Shown: positions 6,502-7,600 of the stretch, one piece after another
Numbering within the stretch: position 1 is the stretch's first letter
Layout of the letters: every line of letters begins with the position of its first letter
Source: an uncultured Schwartzia sp.
GTDB lineage: Bacteria; Bacillota; Negativicutes; Selenomonadales; Selenomonadaceae
DNA length: 7,600 bases
Direction of reading: 5' to 3'
Assembly (NCBI GenBank): GCA_905373705.1
Contig: CAJPUA010000041.1
Span: 1-7,600 of the forward strand
Made by a program: the position numbers and the translations under genes
The notes under the pieces: generated by a model
Databases searched by the model: none
What the model saw: only the letters and a program-made list of their open reading frames with translations
Told to the model about the DNA's origin: nothing

Positions 6502-7208
6502 TGCTGACCCCCTGCCGTCGCCGTCCCTGTCGGCTCCGCCCCTTTCGACAGATCCTGCCGCTGCACATTAAAAATATAATGTACCAGCCGATTGCGAATG
6601 GGACGAGTCAAGTTCAGCAGTCTGACTCCAACGTGGAACAACCGGCGCCCATCCGGCTGTTCCACTCTTGAGCAACGCATAACCCTCCCCATGATTTTGA
6701 GTGTACCGATTTCCGGAAGATTCCGGACCTCCATGATAACTTGAGATTCTATCCGGACGGAACGGTCGAAAACGAATGCGACCCCGCTGCCGCTGATATC
6801 AAGCACCCGCGTCATCTGCGGCGGGCGAAATCCTCCGTCATCATTCATCACCTGCACCTCGATCGGCAGATCGACCCGCACCCTGACAAAAGCGCGGTTT
6901 TGAAAGCGCTCGACTTGTTCCGGCCTGGATATCCACCAACAAGGAATCCCGTTATTCAAGCCTTTTTTATGAAAAACAGCAAAGAAACGGTACTTGCATT
7001 GATTCGCGAACGCCATTCCATATAAATGCTGCCCCGACAGCGGAATAATCGGGCGACGCTTACGATCCATCGGCATCGCCGCTACGATTTCTTTATCCGA
7101 GAGATCCTCGATCCGACTCGAATATTTTTCATCGCTCACATCCGAAAAGAAGGCCAGCCTCTGCCCGATCTTGAGAATCGCTGCCGCCGGCATGATGTCG
7201 TCAGCCAT
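6498..7208 (-). CDS. YcgR/MotI-type PilZ protein, predicted c-di-GMP-responsive flagellar regulator
   Basis: Proteins of this family bind cyclic di-GMP and slow or disengage the flagellar motor (YcgR in E. coli, MotI/YpfB in B. subtilis). The 236-residue product has the two-domain layout: an N-terminal YcgR-N beta domain (about 11-98; LKIGQRLAFF, YSSRIEDLSDKEIVAAMP) and a C-terminal PilZ domain (about 103-217). Both c-di-GMP motifs are intact: RxxxR as Arg105/Arg109 in QNRAFVRVRV, and DxSxxG as Asp137/Ser139/Gly142 in LDISGSGVAF. A Gly/Thr/Ala-rich tail of about 20 residues follows. The ATG at 7208 has the strong GGGAGGAGG (7217-7225) 8 nt upstream. It sits 20 nt after flhG and overlaps cheB by 4 nt, which places second-messenger control inside the motility operon. 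Action on the motor is inferred from the family, not shown here. Confidence 0.9.
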   Translation of the reverse strand: MADDIMPAAAILKIGQRLAFFSDVSDEKYSSRIEDLSDKEIVAAMPMDRKRRPIIPLSGQHLYGMAFANQCKYRFFAVFHKKGLNNGIPCWWISRPEQVERFQNRAFVRVRVDLPIEVQVMNDDGGFRPPQMTRVLDISGSGVAFVFDRSVRIESQVIMEVRNLPEIGTLKIMGRVMRCSRVEQPDGRRLFHVGVRLLNLTRPIRNRLVHYIFNVQRQDLSKGAEPTGTATAGGQQ

Positions 7209-7216
7209 GCCTCTTT

Positions 7217-7225
7217 CCTCCTCCC
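7217..7225 (-). promoter_or_regulatory. Strong ribosome binding site of the PilZ gene
   Basis: The complement reads GGGAGGAGG, 8 nt before ATG 7208, in the 20-nt gap after the flhG stop. It fixes the start and suggests efficient, independent initiation. Confidence 0.75.
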
Positions 7226-7228
7226 GAT

Positions 7229-7600
7229 TTAATCCTTGAATTTAAGCATCCGTTGCAGAAAACCCCGCCATCCCCACTGTACCTCATGATGTCCGCCATA
7301 AAGCAGGTTCTTAGCGATGGCTTGTACACAGCGCGCCGCCAGCGTATTGGGATATGCGGCTAAAAGCGGCGACTGGCGCTTGACCGCATTCATGACGTTG
7401 CGGTCCTCATAAACAGAGCCAAGCGCTTCCAGCGGCATCTGTAAAAAGCGTTCCGCCGTCCGTTGGAGCTTCGTCAGGACATCGCGGCTCTCCGCTTCAT
7501 CATACACCCGATTGATAATGATCCGCAAATTTTTATTCGTAGCGTAAAGACTATATGCTTTCATTACCGCGTAAGCATCTGTCAGAGCCGTTGGCTCAGG
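7229..7600 (-). CDS. flhG: FlhG/YlxH MinD-like ATPase, C-terminal part (runs off the right edge)
   Basis: An open frame of 123 codons enters from the right edge and ends with TAA at 7229-7231, so the N-terminus with the Walker A motif lies outside the window. The visible start reads PEPTALTDAYAVMK, the conserved loop and helix of MinD/FlhG ATPases. Next come LRIIINRVYDEAESRDVLTKLQ, FLQMPLEALGSVYEDRNVMNAV, and SPLLAAYPNTLAARCVQAIAKNLL, matching the late beta strands and C-terminal helices of YlxH/FlhG. The last 25 residues are aromatic and basic (VQWGWRGFLQRMLKFKD), as expected for the amphipathic membrane-targeting helix of this family. FlhG partners the SRP-type GTPase FlhF to control flagellar number and placement; position next to PilZ and che genes fits. 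An ATG at 7564 is internal, not the start, because the frame stays open and conserved upstream of it. Confidence 0.92.
   Translation of the reverse strand, partial: PEPTALTDAYAVMKAYSLYATNKNLRIIINRVYDEAESRDVLTKLQRTAERFLQMPLEALGSVYEDRNVMNAVKRQSPLLAAYPNTLAARCVQAIAKNLLYGGHHEVQWGWRGFLQRMLKFKD

Overview
The window is a co-directional block of ten genes (the first and last partial), all on the minus strand, covering the distal part of a bacterial flagellar/chemotaxis (fla-che) operon. In transcription order (high to low coordinates) they are: C-terminal part of flhG (MinD/YlxH-type ATPase), a YcgR/MotI-type PilZ protein, cheB, cheA, cheW, cheC, cheD, an unrecognised two-helix membrane protein, fliA/sigD (sigma-28), and the N-terminal part of a FapA/DUF342 protein. 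The order closely follows the end of the Bacillus subtilis fla/che operon (flhF-ylxH-cheB-cheA-cheW-cheC-cheD-sigD-swrB). The differences are an added PilZ gene after flhG, a membrane-protein gene before rather than after the sigma gene, and fapA after the sigma factor.

The presence of CheC and CheD, the gene order and the strong GGAGG-type ribosome binding sites point to a Firmicutes lineage. The moderately high GC content, the PilZ gene and the trailing fapA are compatible with a motile anaerobe of the Clostridia or Negativicutes; this placement is inference and cannot be fixed from the window alone.

Layout: 7600-6498 couples flagellar number/placement control (FlhG) to a c-di-GMP-responsive PilZ protein. 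6501-1683 is an uninterrupted chemotaxis block encoding the receptor methylesterase, kinase, coupling protein, CheY-P phosphatase and receptor deamidase. 1682-1152 is the unknown membrane protein. 1095-340 is the flagellar sigma factor, and 267-1 starts FapA. Gaps are -4 to 72 nt. There are no convincing internal terminators, and several genes overlap, abut or are one base apart (pilZ/cheB by 4 nt, cheC/cheD by 1 nt, cheD/membrane protein by 0 nt), so co-transcription and translational coupling are likely.

Functionally, CheA and CheW form the receptor-kinase array. CheB, CheC and CheD provide methylation-dependent and CheC/CheD adaptation. FlhG and the PilZ protein act on flagellar assembly and motor output, and FliA drives late flagellar genes. 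cheR, cheY, flgM and receptor genes are not in the window. No mobile element, CRISPR array, RNA gene or foreign island is visible. The least explained item is the membrane protein at 1152-1682. This is mostly an ordinary, well-conserved region.
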